Part shown: piece after piece, positions 26,257-39,780 of the stretch
Numbering within the stretch: the stretch's first letter is position 1
Layout: each line of letters begins with the position of its first letter
Assembly (NCBI RefSeq): GCF_000189635.1
Contig: NW_002476417.1
Location: forward strand, 558,001 to 622,000
DNA length: 64,000 nt
DNA from: Tetrahymena thermophila SB210
Taxonomy: Eukaryota > Ciliophora > Oligohymenophorea > Hymenostomatida > Tetrahymenidae
Direction: 5' to 3'
Made by a program: the position numbers and the translations under genes
The notes under the pieces: generated by a model
What the model saw: the letters and a program-made list of their open reading frames with translations, nothing else
The model's database searches: none
Told to the model about the DNA's origin: nothing

Positions 26257-29200
26257 ATGAAACTAGATATAAAAACATCTTTTATTATTAAAATAACTAT
26301 TTTGATTCATATCTTATGCGACTTTAATTCCTATTCATAAATGATTTATGACGATTAAGTCCCATTTGTTTTTTACAAATCAAATATATTCCTAAAAAAA
26401 TATGGAGATCAATCAATTAAACAGTAATAGAAAATAGATTACTCATCAAAAAATTTTTAAAGTGAGCCTAAAGTAATTTTAGGCATTGGATATTACAACA
26501 ACAAATGGAATCCAGAAATGCCAATTCTATTTGAGCTCTCATCTTCAGATATTACAAATACTAATTGTAATATTAAATTAATTTCTGATAATACTAAAAG
26601 CTTTTTATATGGTATTTAAGCTAATTTTTTTGCAATAGATACTTTACAATATCCTTTCATATAAGTTATACATGAATAAAAAAAAGATATTATATTTGAT
26701 AATCAGTATTAATTTTAAGAAACAAAAAAATTCTCAACAGAGCTCTTAGGTAATAAAGAAGCTATTGTAGTAATAAAGGGTTGGAAATCCTCTCCTAAAA
26801 GCTCTTTAAACGATAGTTTTATCTTAACTGTTTTTATTACAAAGGTAGATGATTAAAGTTATAATATTACAATTTCTACTAGTTAATATTCATAATAGAT
26901 TATTGATGTATATTATACTATTATTGAATATACTGTTAATTCACCTAGTATTTATGGTGTTATTGCAAATTATAATGACACTTATAAAGCTCCTACAGAT
27001 TAAAAGTGTTTTTAATAAATATGCAATAATCAATAAAGATTTTTTACAGTTAATTTTAAGGTAAAAAATATGTAAATTATTTCAAAATAACCTTATAGTA
27101 ATTTTTTTACTTCTATTAACTAATTTGAATTTATTACAAAGTAGCTTGATAGTAAAGATGGATCAGATCCTAGAATTTAATTAGTTAATTTCAAATTTGA
27201 AAATGATATAATAAAATATGACTTTAATGTTTGGGATAAAACTATTTGTAAAGGTTCTACTTCTACTTCTTTATTTTTTTTCAAAAAATCTTGCCAAAAC
27301 AACCAATATATTGATTTAAATACAGATACTTGTATAAGTAATTGCAGCTCTAAATCTGATTAGATATGTTTAAATTGCGCTTCATAGCAATACTTATTAT
27401 TAGATAAATAGATTTGCCAATCTTAAAAGCCAATAGGTTATTACTGTAAATTAATAGATTAATTTTATTAATGCTAAAATTGCAATATAAATAATTGTTA
27501 AGAATGTGATAATTAACTTTATTGTATATAATGTATTAACTAATTTTACTTTTTTAATAATTAATGTACATAAACTTAACCTCCGAATACTTATTGTGAT
27601 AACACTTTGAATTGTAAAAATTGCAATGATCCAAGCTGCTTCACTTGTAATAACCCTAATTAATTTCCTTAAAAATGTTTATCCTGCTATCCTACTTAGA
27701 TTCTTTACAATGATAAATGCTATAGCAAAGAAAATCCTCCAATTAATACATATTGCGATTGGGTTAAACAAAATTGTTAAAAATGCTAAGATGATAGTTG
27801 TTAGATTTGCTCCGACCCATAAATATAGGCTTAATAATGTTTAAGTTGCTAGAATGAATAGATTCTTTACAATGGTAAATGCTACACCAAAAATAATCCT
27901 CCTGACAATACATACTGCGATTTCGTTAATTTAAAATGTTTTAAATGTAAAGATTCAAAATGCTTAACTTGTAGTGAGCCTCATTAGTCGACTTAAGTAT
28001 GTTTAACTTGTTAAGTTAACTAAATTTTATACAATGGTAAATGCTACACCAAAGATAATCCTCCAGACAATACATACTGCGATTTGAATAATTTCAAATG
28101 TTTTAAATGCAAAGATTCAAAATGCTTGACTTGTAGTGATCCTAATTCATCTATATAAGAATGTTTAACTTGTTAAGTTAACTAAATTTTATACAATGGT
28201 AAATGCTACACCAAAGATAATTCTCCTAATAATACTTTTTGTGATTGGGTTAATTTGAAGTGTATATAATGCTAAGATAATAACTGTTTAACTTGCAGTG
28301 ACCCTAGTGTAGCACCATAATATTGTTTAAGCTGTTAAGATAAATAGATTCTTTACTAAGGCAAATGTTATACAAAAAATAACCCTCCAAATAATACTTA
28401 TTGTGATTGGGATACTTTGAAGTGTTTACAGTGTAAAAATGTTAATTGTTTAACATGTAATAACCCAAATTAGCAAGAATAATATTGCTTAAGCTGCCCA
28501 AAATAATTTCCTTACCTATTTTAAGGTAGATGTTACTGTGGGAATGGATTTTTTGGTACAAATTGCTAATAAAATTGTATTTCTAGTTGTATTTTATGTG
28601 AAGATAATCTTTCTTGTGATAAATATTCAGATTAACATATTTATTAAAATTAAGATTGTCATTTTTCATGTTCAAAATGCTATATCCCTAATAAAAGCTA
28701 TGGTTGCAAAGAATGCAGTTCAAATACTCGATTGCTTTAGAAAATAACTGGTTCATGTTTTTGCAAATCTGGTTTTACAGACATAGGGTAAGCTGAATGT
28801 TATGATGAAAATTCTTTAAAGCCTAATCAAGAAGTTTCGAACGCTAATAATAAAATAATTTAGATCTTATTTTTGATGAATTTGCCTTAACTATTTATAA
28901 ATATACACCCATATGCAGACTTTTTTATTTTTTAGATGCAACAACTAGGAAATCTTTATTTTGTAAATTAAAATAGCACAATAACGCCATTTAAATCTAT
29001 TGCAGCATTAAACTTTTTTAACATTTACTATGAATAATATTAAGTTTAAGACAAAAATGTTGAAACGGTGTTTGGTATTAAATTTAAACTAATCGTTGAT
29101 AAATTTGTATCCTAAAATTTGCTCCTGCTCACTATAACTATCGTTTTGCTTACTTTGCTTTCAATTGTAGTTATAATTTTTAGATCAAAAATTACTTCTA

Positions 29201-29982
29201 CTTTTATTATCAATAATTTTCTCTGGAATTATTAGCTAAAGTTGATCAGAATTTCAAGCAATTATTTTCTTACAAATTTATTTTTAAATTTGAGTAACTT
29301 CAAAGAAATGACTATGCTTTCATTTATTATTTTAGGAATACTGTCATTGATTTATTTTTTGAATTTAATAATTTGTTTTTAAAAGTCTAGGTGTGTTAAT
29401 TTGTAAAACTTTAAATTCTTATACGATAATTTAAACACTAATAATATCTTCAACAGATACTTTTGGATGATACTAGAAATCAAGAAGATAGTATGTGTCA
29501 TATTATTATCTTTAATTCCATTTGAAGTTTACATTTATATTTTTATGAGTAGTTGCTTTTTATTAGGAGTTATTTTTGCTTAATTTAAACCTCATTAGAA
29601 TAGAAAAAGGGATTATTTTATCTTAATCATCAGTGATTTATTTGTAACTTGCCTTTCTATTTTCCCAATAATTTTGAAGAGAGTGAATGACTATCCAACT
29701 ATCTGTTAATTAACAAATTTAACAAATATATTAGTGATAATATATGGAGTATTTTAAATGGTAGTATTTCTTGAATATAATATTAGAAAGTTTATTAATT
29801 ATAGAAAACAAAAGCAAAAGTAAAAATTAAGTTAGAAATTTAGCAGACCTCTTGAAGTTAACATGGCTTTTGAAATCAATATTGATAATTTATATACCAT
29901 CTTAAATTAATCTAAATAAATTTCATCATACTTCAAGAAAAGATCACCTTCAAAAACTAAATTAACAAAAAGTATTTATTGA
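26257..29982 (+). CDS. Lectin/cysteine-repeat multi-pass membrane protein, fourth intact member
   Basis: Intronless frame of 1241 residues with no internal TGA. The signal region is MKLDIKTSFIIKITILIHILC. The two lectin-like modules carry PKVILGIGYYNNKW and AIVVIKGWKSSPKSS. Six cysteine repeats follow; two adjacent units (about 27870-28040 and 28040-28200) are nearly the same in DNA. The juxtamembrane part has CYCGNGFFGTNC, EGF-like in spacing, and GSCFCKSGF. The membrane module starts near residue 867 (FLMNLPQLFINIHPY), with a helix LLLTITIVLLTLLSIVVIIF and FLWNYQLKLIRISSNYF. The tail has SRPLEVNMAFEINIDNL, a diverged form of the family motif. It groups with the gene at 32863 rather than with those at 7880 and 18692, by the lectin and juxtamembrane sequences. 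Predicted to sit at the cell surface; ligand and signal unknown. Confidence 0.85.
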
Positions 29983-32060
29983 ATTTAGCAAAATAAAACA
30001 GTAATAATAGAAATCTAAAATGAAATATAAAATCATAAAATGATGAACATTTTTATTAAAATAGCAATTTATTTTAGTTGTATAAATATATTTATTTGGA
30101 TACTATTAGTTTATTAAGTTTTTGTTTCATTTTTTTTGATATTAATAATATATACTATATGTGTATTAATACAAAAGGTTCTAGTTTTATTTTAAAAATT
30201 GATTAAACTAAATTCACCAAAAAGGATGAATTTTTTTAAAAAAAATTATTTTTTTTCATCCTCTTAAACATCAGTACCCACAGTAGTTATATTAATTTAA
30301 ACCAATGTGTTTAAAAATATTTATTATATTAATATTTAATTTTCTTTTTCTTGTTAAGAAGTTAGGAAGTAGATTTTAAATTTTTTTTATTTGTAGTTGA
30401 AAAATAAATTAATTTTTTTTATTTTCATAAATACTTCTTTGAATATTGTTTAAAAAAAATATTTTTTATAATCTTTTAATAGAATATATAGATGCTTGCT
30501 ATTATTTTTCAATTTTTAATATTTATCTTACTTCTAATTTAATATTTTTGAGTTATGTATTATTTTATCAATCATTTATCTTTCAAATTGAAAATTTCCG
30601 CAGTTTATTTAATTAAAATCTATCTGATTAAATTATTTTTGTGGCTTGAAATTAGATATGCAAGTGTAAACTTAATGCAATAATTTTTATTTGCTTTGTA
30701 AAATAGTCATAAAATTTAGAAATGATTTTTTTATGTTTTGGATGACAAAACTTTAATTTCTATTTTTCTTTTAATTTAAGTGTGTAGATAATTTACTTAG
30801 CTTTAACAAAACTTAGATTCATTTTTATCTAACTTCGATTTATTATTTTTTTAGATAAGCAAAGCATTGTAACTTGTAAGATATTTGCATGTATTTTAAT
30901 AAAAGAAAATATATTCTAAATTGTACTTAACATCTTAATATCATACTAATTAATTATTTTTAGATTACAGTCAAACTATCATACTTTTTGGAAAAAAATC
31001 AATATGTTAGAAAGTATGAGTAAATATAAATATATTATGATGCGTTACAAATGATTCCAGTAACTACTATTTGAGTACTTAAATTTCTAATTTAGGATAT
31101 TCTAAAAACAAATTCTATCTTAAAATTTATTTTCATAATAATTTCTTACTGTAAAATTATAAAAATGGAAAAATTTCAATAATAAATAAATATCCTTTAA
31201 AATTTGAAGAAAAATAAATAAAAGAATAAAGCTAATAGTTAATTTTGTTTTTTTCTTAGATTGCTAATAAAATGTTCTATTGCTGATTAAGTCAAATTCA
31301 TAATAAAAGTTTTGTCTTCTCCTTAGACTTTGTTTTAATGGTTAAAAATTATTTAATCATTAATTTTATTTTAAGTTATTGACTTAAAAAAAATAAACCT
31401 TTATATTTGAGAATAGAAAACTGTAAATTAATAGTATAAATTTATTAATAACCGATAAAGTAAGTTTTCAGTTACATAGTGGAAGAAACAAAAATCATTT
31501 TTTCCTAATTTTATGTTTTATTTAGGATTAGAAAATTTGAAAATGTTAATTTTTTCATTAGTTTATTAGAATTGCCCCCCATTTTAAGAATTCTGATAAA
31601 TCTTGAAATTACTTTCTATTTTATTTTAAGTATAATTAAATTATGAGGAAAATTAAAATTGTTTGGTTAATGTAAATTTCAAGAGGAAAATTTGATTTTT
31701 TTAATAAATATACTCTTCAAATTTATGGTGTAAATTTAATTTTTTTTATTTTTATTTATTTTAAGAAATCTAACTAAACAAAATGAAATGCTCAGATTGA
31801 AATAGATTTTAAATTATCTTACATCAAGAAAGATTAATATAAGTAATTTTTAAGCTATTGTAAGCTTAAATTTTTGTGTTTATTTCTTCAAAATTAATCA
31901 AAAAAAAAAAATTAATTGTATTACATGAATGAAAAAGTAATTAAAATTTCACACTCATAAATAAAAGCCTACTAATATTACTAAGATTTTATGTGATTTA
32001 AACAAATATTTTTTTCTAGTACAGGATTTAGTTATTCAAAATAATAGTATAAATTTATAA
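29983..32060. other. Intergenic spacer
   Basis: About 2 kb of AT-rich sequence. No coding frame, structured RNA or repeat was recognised. Confidence 0.4.
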
Positions 32061-32686
32061 GATGAAGGTAAAGATGATAGGGTCTGTATACAATACTATA
32101 ATTTAGTTTCCTATTAAGAAAGGTTAATTGTTTCAAGATAATTTTAAATTCAAAGCTTGAGTTTAAAAAAATTTCCTTATGTTTTTATGGGGATCTATTT
32201 TGAGGTTCTCTTCCTTGAATAAAAGAAATAATACTACAGATAGATCATGCTTTATTGATATATTACAATATTTTATTAATTTGAGAAGTAATAAATCTGG
32301 TGAAAAATTAATTATCCACCTCTATAACAGAAAATGATTCATATATGGGTATTAATACATTTGAATAATTAGAGAGATTAAAAAATAATCAATCATCTTA
32401 GATTTCTAATGATTATAGCATTTCCTAAATTTTTAAAATCATAAGAAAATTGAACGATTTTCGTTTGAAGGATGTGTTAAAATATAAATAATTAAAAAAA
32501 AGAAGTATAGTACAAATAAATCAATTGCTTATCTTTTTTATTTATATGTTGCTTTAATAATATTATTATTTCGAATATTTTTTTATCACGATTTTTGTAC
32601 TTTTTTAATTCTGCTTAATAATTAGATAATAGTTCATGAGAGAATTTTAATATTTTTCTAAAAATGCTGAATCTAACAAAATTTGA
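32061..32686 (+). pseudogene. Possible 3' remnant of an unrecognised gene
   Basis: A frame starting near 32040 reads INLQDEGKDDRVCIQYYN and on to about 32250. A second frame, open from 32285 to a TGA at 32684-32686, reads TSITENDSYMGINTF, then KLNDFRLKDVLKYKQLKKR, a hydrophobic stretch, and RQQFMREFQYFSKN at its end. The composition is protein-like, and a basic region followed by a hydrophobic segment suggests the C-terminus of a membrane protein. The two frames are not joined by an obvious intron and no start is visible. It may be a dead fragment or the last exons of a poorly modelled gene. Family not recognised. Confidence 0.35.
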
Positions 32687-32862
32687 TAAGCTAATTTTTT
32701 TATCAATGAAATAAATAAAATATAAAACAGTATTATAATTATTAAATAATTCAAAGAATTCATTCTAATTTTTGGTGATAAAAAGAGAAAAGTCAGTTTT
32801 TACTTAACATTAAGCTAACTGTAGTAATATTAAAAAAAACTAGCACAACACACTTTGAATAA

Positions 32863-35800
32863 ATGAATAATAATTTTAAGGTTTCACGATTTATTAAATT
32901 CTTTCTAGTGATTTTCACCTATCAAGTTAATAATATATGTGCTCAAATACAATATGATGATTAAGTTCCATTTATTTACTATTAATAATCAATCAAACTT
33001 AGATTTTATAAGGAAGATAATCCATAGTTTTAAGTAATTGATTTCTCTTCAAAATAGTTTAAAAAACCTCCTTTAGTAATTGTAGGAGTCGGTTTTTATA
33101 ATAACAAATGGGATCCAGATAAACAAATTTTATTTGAACTTGTTGCTTCATCTATAACAAACACTTAATGTAATATAACACTAATTTCTGATTAAAGCAC
33201 AAGCTATTTAACAGGCATTAAAGTTAACATATTAGCTATTGATACTTCTTAATTTCCTTTTGTAAATGTTATAAATTAAAATTAACAAAATATTAATTTT
33301 GACAATTACTAATTTTAAGAAAAGAGGTCATACTCTTCTACCCTCTAAGGTACTAAGAATGTTATGGTAGTAGTTAGAGGCTGGAAATCTTCTGCTAAAG
33401 ATTCTACAATGAATAGTTTTAGTTTAACAGTTTTTGCTACAAATGTAGATAATTAAAATTATATTATTACAATTACTACAAGTTAATTATCTCTAACTAT
33501 ATTTGATGTATATTATACAATAATCGAATATGTTGTTAATCCTCCTAGTTAATATGGGATTATTTCAAACTATGACAATAAATACTAAAACCCTACTAAT
33601 GAAGCATGTTTTTCTTCACAAAATTGTACAAATTATAAGAGATATTTTCCTGTATATTTTAAAATAGTTAAAATTTAAATTACATAATAACAAAATTATA
33701 GTAATTTTTATACTTCTATAAACTAATATTAGTTTAGTACTTTTAAATTTGAATAAGATCCTAGGCTAGAATTAACTAATTATACACTTAATTCAGATAC
33801 AATAACATATAGTTATCATACTTGGGATTCATCAATATGCACAGGATCTACTTCAAGTTTTCTATTCTTTTATAGAAAAGTATGTTAGAATAACTAAGAT
33901 ATTGATATAACTGGAAATATTTGTATAAATAAATGCAATATTAAAAATCCTTTAAATGATTAACAATGCTTAGATTGTTCTTCAGGATAATATTTTTTGT
34001 AAGATAAATAACTTTGCTAAACTGAAATACCAGTGGGCTATGAGTGCACTCAAATAGATTAATTTTATAAATGTTAAAATTGCAAAATAGATAATTGTTA
34101 AATTTGTAAAGAAGGAAATCCTAGTCAATTTAATTGCACTTAATGCATAAACACATTTTACTTATTTAATAATTAATGCTTTTCTAAGTAACCTGATAAT
34201 ACAATATGTAATGATAATTTAATTTGCTAAGATTGCAGTGAAAAAACTTGCTTAACATGTATTTTATCTTAAGAATAAAACTTGTAATGCTAAACATGCT
34301 ATGATTAATAGATACCTTATTAAGGTAAATGCTACAAAAAAGATAATCCTCCAAATAATACTTATTGTGATTGGTCTAAGCTGATCTGTTTGCCATGTAC
34401 AGATTTAAGCTGCAAAATTTGCAGTAATCCTAATTCAATTCCTTAACAATGCCTAAGTTGCTAGGATAATCAATTTTTATATGATGGCAAATGCTATTCA
34501 TAAAATAACCCTCCAAATAATACTTATTGTGATTAGGCTACTTTAAAATGCTAAAAATGCAATGATATTAACTGTGCGACTTGCAGTGATCCTTCTAAGA
34601 GTCCTTAATAATGTTTAAGCTGTTCGAATAATTAAATCATTTTCAACGGCCAATGTTACACAAAAGAAAACCCTCCAAATAACACTTATTGTGACTGGAT
34701 TAATTTAAAATGCTAACCATGCAATGATATTAACTGTGCGACTTGCAGTGATCCTTCTAAGGGTCTTTAGAAATGTTTAAGTTGTGTGAATAAATCAATT
34801 CTTTTCAACGGTTAATGTTACACAAAAGATAACCCTCCAAATAACACTTATTGCGATTGGGTAAGTTTAAAATGTTAACTATGTAATGATATTAACTGTC
34901 TGACTTGCAGTGATCCTAATTAATAAAATTAATATTGCTTATCTTGCTAAAAAGAATTACAATACTTATTTAATGGAAAGTGTTACTGTGGAAATGGAAA
35001 ATTTGGTATTGGATGTAAATAAAATTGCATTCAAAGTTGCATATTATGTTAAGATTAATCTTCATGCGATAAATATTCATAAGAACGTATTTATTAAAAG
35101 GAGGATTGCCATTTTTCATGTTCAAAATGTTACATACCACATAAAGATTATGCTTGTCAAGAATGTAGTTCAGATACTCGCTAAATATAACAATTGACAA
35201 GCTCGTGTTCTTGTAAAGAAGGATATATAGAGAGTGGAGTAGCTGAGTGTAAAATTGAATAAACACTATAACCAAACAATAACTTTTAAAGTTCTAGTAA
35301 TTAAATAATATAGGCGCTATTTATAGTATATTTACCATAATTATTTATAAACATACATCCATATGCAGATTATTTTATCTTTTAAATGCAGTCATTAGGA
35401 AACCTTTATTTTCTTAACTAAAACTCTACAATTGTACCATTCAAATCATTCACTATCCTAAATTTCTTAAATATTTACTATAAATCATCAAATATAACGT
35501 CCTCTGCTTATGAAGTAGTCTTTGGTGTTAAATATAAATTAATCATTGATAAAATAATTTCATATAATTTGATACTAGTAGCTATAGTTCTATTACTATT
35601 TACAGTGTTCTCCTTAATAGTATATTTAATTAGATCAAAAATTACTTCTATATTTATAATCAACACTTTTCTTTGGAATTGCTAAATAAAGCTGATAAGA
35701 ATATTCAGTAATTACTTCCTTATAAATTTATTTTTAAATATCAGCAATATCTCTGAGATGGAGTCTCTATCTTTTATTATTTTAGGTATATTGGGTTCAA

Positions 35801-36435
35801 TTTATCTTTTTAATTTAGTAATTTGCTTTTAAAAGTCAAGGCACGTTAATGAGTAAATTTATAAATTCTTATATGATAATTTAAACACTAGCAATATCTT
35901 TAATTAGTACTTCTGGACGATATTAGAAATTAAGAAAATAGTCTGTGTAGTATGCTTATCTCTTGCTCCTTTGTAAATTTATTATTATATTTTCCTAAGT
36001 ATTTCTTTTCTTTTTAGCTTAGTTCTTATTAAATTCAAACCACATTTGAATTAGTTAAGGGATTTAGTTTTCTTAATTATTAGTGAGTTATTTGTCTTTT
36101 GCCTCTCTATATTCTCATTACTAATGGAGAAAATAAATAATTATTCAACAATTTTTAGCCTTACAAACACTGTAAATGTAATAATTATAATTTATGCAGT
36201 ATTTTAGCTAATAATAACTATAGAATTTCTTATAAGAAAACTAATTCTATTCAGAAGATAAAAATCCAAGTTGTTATCGAGTTAAAACTTTAATAAACCA
36301 TTTGTTGTTGATATGGCGCTTGAGATTAACTTAGATAAATTAGATGATATCTTAAATAATAAAAGATTGACTTCTAGCCACTTTAAAAATAAATCACCTA
36401 GGTCTAGAAATATATTAAAAAACAACATTTATTGA
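32863..36435 (+). CDS. Lectin/cysteine-repeat multi-pass membrane protein, shortest intact member
   Basis: Intronless frame of 1190 residues without internal TGA. Signal peptide near 1-25 (FIKFFLVIFTYQVNNICA). Lectin-like modules carry LVIVGVGFYNNKW and VMVVVRGWKSSAKDS. There are four clear YCDW/YCDQ cysteine repeats plus a more diverged first one; the third and fourth share the long DNA string for CNDINCATCSDPSK. The juxtamembrane block CYCGNGKFGIGC and the GYIESGVAEC string precede a membrane module from about residue 816 (AIFIVYLPQLFINIHPY). It has at least five hydrophobic helices, FLWNCQIKLIRIFSNYF, and SRHVNEQIYKF between helices. The tail NKPFVVDMALEINLDKL matches the family. It is the closest relative of the gene at 26257. 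Function inferred as a surface receptor. Confidence 0.86.
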
Positions 36436-37169
36436 GTAGAACAAATACAAACTAAAAATAAAAATTTATTTTTCATTAAAATTAAATAAATAAAAGATTA
36501 AATTAATAAATTAAAGTGCATCATTGTATTTTATTTATCTTTTTATATTACATATTTATTTTTTTTTTAAATTTACCAACTTTAATATTAAACAGTAGAA
36601 TATATTCAAAATAAAAGAAGTCAATTTATAAAATAATATAAATTAAGGTAGATAAAATAATTTATAGAAGAGTTTTGATATTGAAGTTTAGATTATACTA
36701 ATCAAAATAAAATACTGAATGTATTAATTTTAATTACTAAAGAAAAACTTATTTTTTAATTATTTGCAAATAAAGCTCTTATTTTTTGTAATAAAATGTT
36801 TTCAATATAAATTTTATTCAAAAAAATATCTAATTATAAATGTATACGATTTAAATTACATTTTAAAGGAATAAAACACATTTCTTTTGATTTTTAAAGA
36901 CATTTTTACAACTTGTTACAACTTAATATGAAAAAGAAGATTTATGGAAGACTTTGAGAATATTTAGGGAAATTGTTAACTTTAAGTTAATAAATGTAAT
37001 GATTAATTGATTTTAAGTTGATAGCTTTTCAATAAATTTAGAGTAAACATCAATAAATTGATTGCCTAGAATTTTTTTATTTCATTATTTTTAAAAAGAT
37101 TTGTCTTGTTATGGATATTAATAATAATTTATAAAAATAAAAAACATTAGATAATTCATAAATAATAAA

Positions 37170-38060
37170 ATGGCTTTAAAACTCGCAAAAACTGTTCCAT
37201 TAAATGATGGAACTAATTTCCCAATTTTTGGATTAGGTACTTGGGAATCCAGAAACTAATAAGAAATGACCAACTTAATCAGATCTGCTTTGGATTTAGG
37301 ATATCGTCACATTGACACTGCCATTGTTTATGATAACTAAAAGATGATTGGAGATGCTCTAAAAACTATTTTTAGTGAAGGTAAATACAAGAGAGAAGAT
37401 TTATACATTGTTAGTAAGATCTTCCCTTTTAAGACTTGGGACACTGAATAAAAGATAAAATAAACATTAGAAGAATTACAAATCGAATACCTTGACTTAT
37501 TCCTTTTACATTGGACTTTTACTAGTCCCTCTAAAACCTTTGAAATTAATCATAAACCCGTCCATGTTATTTGGGCTGAATTAGAGCAAGTCTAATAAAA
37601 AGGATTGACAAAATCAATTGGTGTTTCTAACTTTAACGTCTAAAGTTTACTTGACTTATGGAGCTATGCTAAGGTAAAGCCAGTAGTTAACTAAATTGAA
37701 CTTCATGTTTTCTTGCAACAAAAAAGATTAGTAGAATTCTGTCAAAAAATTAATGTCCATGTTACTGCTTATTCTCCTCTTGCTAGATTTAATGAAATTG
37801 TCTAAAATAAAGTTTTGATAGAATTGGCATAGAAACACAATTCTACCGTTTCCTAAATTTTGCTTTCTTTCCTTTTATCTCAAGGTATTTCTGTCATTCC
37901 TAAGACTGAAAAGGTAAACAGATTAAAAGAAAACTTTGATTCTTAAGATATCTAGCTTTCTGAAGAAGAAATCAAAGCACTTAAAGACTTAGACACTAAC
38001 ACTAGAGTTTGGTAACCTGCTGACTTAGATTTCTTTGGAAACATTCCTATTTTCGATTGA
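37170..38060 (+). CDS. Aldo/keto reductase
   Basis: Single-exon gene, 296 residues, a usual length for the superfamily. It should catalyse NADPH-dependent reduction of an aldehyde or ketone in the cytosol. The complete catalytic tetrad is visible: Asp49 and Tyr54 in [13 protein letters not shown], Lys83 in IVSKIFP, His114 in LFLLHWT. Other family blocks are FPIFGLGTW (residues 17-25), [30 protein letters not shown] and the cofactor-binding [14 protein letters not shown] near the C-terminus. No targeting signal is seen. Substrate cannot be told from the sequence. Its twin at 42505 has about 20-25 amino-acid changes spread over the protein. Confidence 0.93.
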
Positions 38061-39780
38061 AAATAAAATAATTACAATACTTTAATAAATAAATATGCTT
38101 TATTTTCTTAAAAATTCATTGTTCTTGTATTATTTCATTGAAGAAATATAAAATTAATTAATCTCTTTACTTCTATTTGAATTTGGTAAGAAATAATCCA
38201 ACTAACTAATAATCTGCTAAAAATTTAAAATTTTTTCTTTTTTTTTAAAATTTAATATTTTCATAAAAACATTTTTTTTGAATATTATTTTAAGTAAAAA
38301 ATAGCAAAGTGAATGTAATAAAAATACTTTAAAATAAAGATTATTTTTAATAATTTCTTTTTTATTATTTATTTTTACAATCTATCTCGAGGTTACATTT
38401 TAATTATTACTAATTTTATAAAATCAACTAATAATAAAATATTGAATGTAATATAATTGTTTTGACTATTTATAGAACATAAAATTCATAACTTTTATCA
38501 TTTATAATTGAATGATTTGATGGTAAGGATCTTGAATTAAAACAGAAAATACATCAACTCAACATTATTCAAATTATTAAAAAATAATTTTTACTTTATT
38601 CTTAAAAATATTTATGATTACTTATTCATTTTATAAATTAAAACATTTAAATAATAGAGAATTAATTTTATATGTAATTAATTTTCTTAGTAGGCAATTG
38701 TTAAGAGACTCCCCTATCCACTATTAGCAAACTTAGCTTATTACCTTTATTTGATTGATTTAAATATATAATACATTTACATCATTAGGGTTTAGAAATT
38801 TCTAATTACAAATTGAATGAAGATTCTAAACTCCAAAAATAGATTATCATGAATTCTACATAATTAAGTTATTAATATGTTAAAAAAACTAATTAAATAA
38901 TGAATATTAAATTTTCGGTAAAGAAATAATAAATGAAATCATATTTTACCAATAAATTGATGAGGATAATAATATAATTAAAAATGGAAGACTTTGAAAA
39001 GATTTTCTATCAACGAAATAAGTAAAAGTTTGAGATTTAGTATTTAATTGCTATTTTTAGGAATTAATGTAAAAACTGATATTTTATCTATATGTTATTT
39101 ACAAATTAAATAAGTGGGGAATGAAATAATTAATTAATAAATAATTTATAAATCTCTATTTTGAAGTTAAATAAATTTAAATAAAAGATATAATAATTAT
39201 TCTTCTATCTTATTTATCTATTACTTAAAAACACCACCTAAAATAGTTAATCTATTTTTTTTCTTATCAAGTACGAGTCTATCATTCTTACTAAAAGAGA
39301 TATTGTGGTTAAATTTCTTTTCTATAACGTTTTAAAACAACGATAGTGATAATTTAAAAATTAATATTTTATTATCAAGTTCATTATATAAATTTAAAGG
39401 TGATATTAACCAAAGAAAAATAAATATTTATTCTAAAATAAAATTTTATCAATAATTTAGATCAAACAAAAATTAAAAGTGTTTTTTTAAGGGATTTTTC
39501 TCAAATATTTTTCATTAAAAAATAAATTTTTAAAAAATGAGATTTAATAATTAATTTCTTTTGACTAGTTAATATGTTTTTAATGTATGAATGAACGAAT
39601 GATACTATTAATAGTTTATCTATTTTACTTTCTTTATAAATATGATTCTATTATTACAAGGATAATTGCTTAGAAGAAGATTTTTCTATATTAGAAGAAT
39701 CTTTTAAATTAACAAAACCTAAATGATTTAAAATTTAATATCAAATAAATTAATTCAAAGCTTTCTGATATTAAATCAAA
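38061..39780. other. Spacer between reductase and TerD gene, unit 1
   Basis: About 1.7 kb, AT-rich. The last 600 bases resemble the 43740-44112 spacer in unit 2, including ATAATTATTCTTCTATCTTA, and a proximal GAAGAAGATTTT block about 110 bases before each ATG that likely belongs to the promoter. A short string at about 38982 (ATGGAAGACTTTGA) repeats the one upstream of both reductases. The extra kilobase compared with unit 2 has no recognisable content. Confidence 0.45.

Noticed and set aside
34910-35275. Overlapping ORFs on both strands near the juxtamembrane Cys block
   Set aside because: Neither is in the frame of the 32863 gene, whose protein is conserved with its four sister genes.
906-36435. 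Immobilisation (Ser-type) surface antigens
   Set aside because: Those are GPI-anchored with a hydrophobic end and no membrane module. These proteins have several helices and a cytosolic tail.
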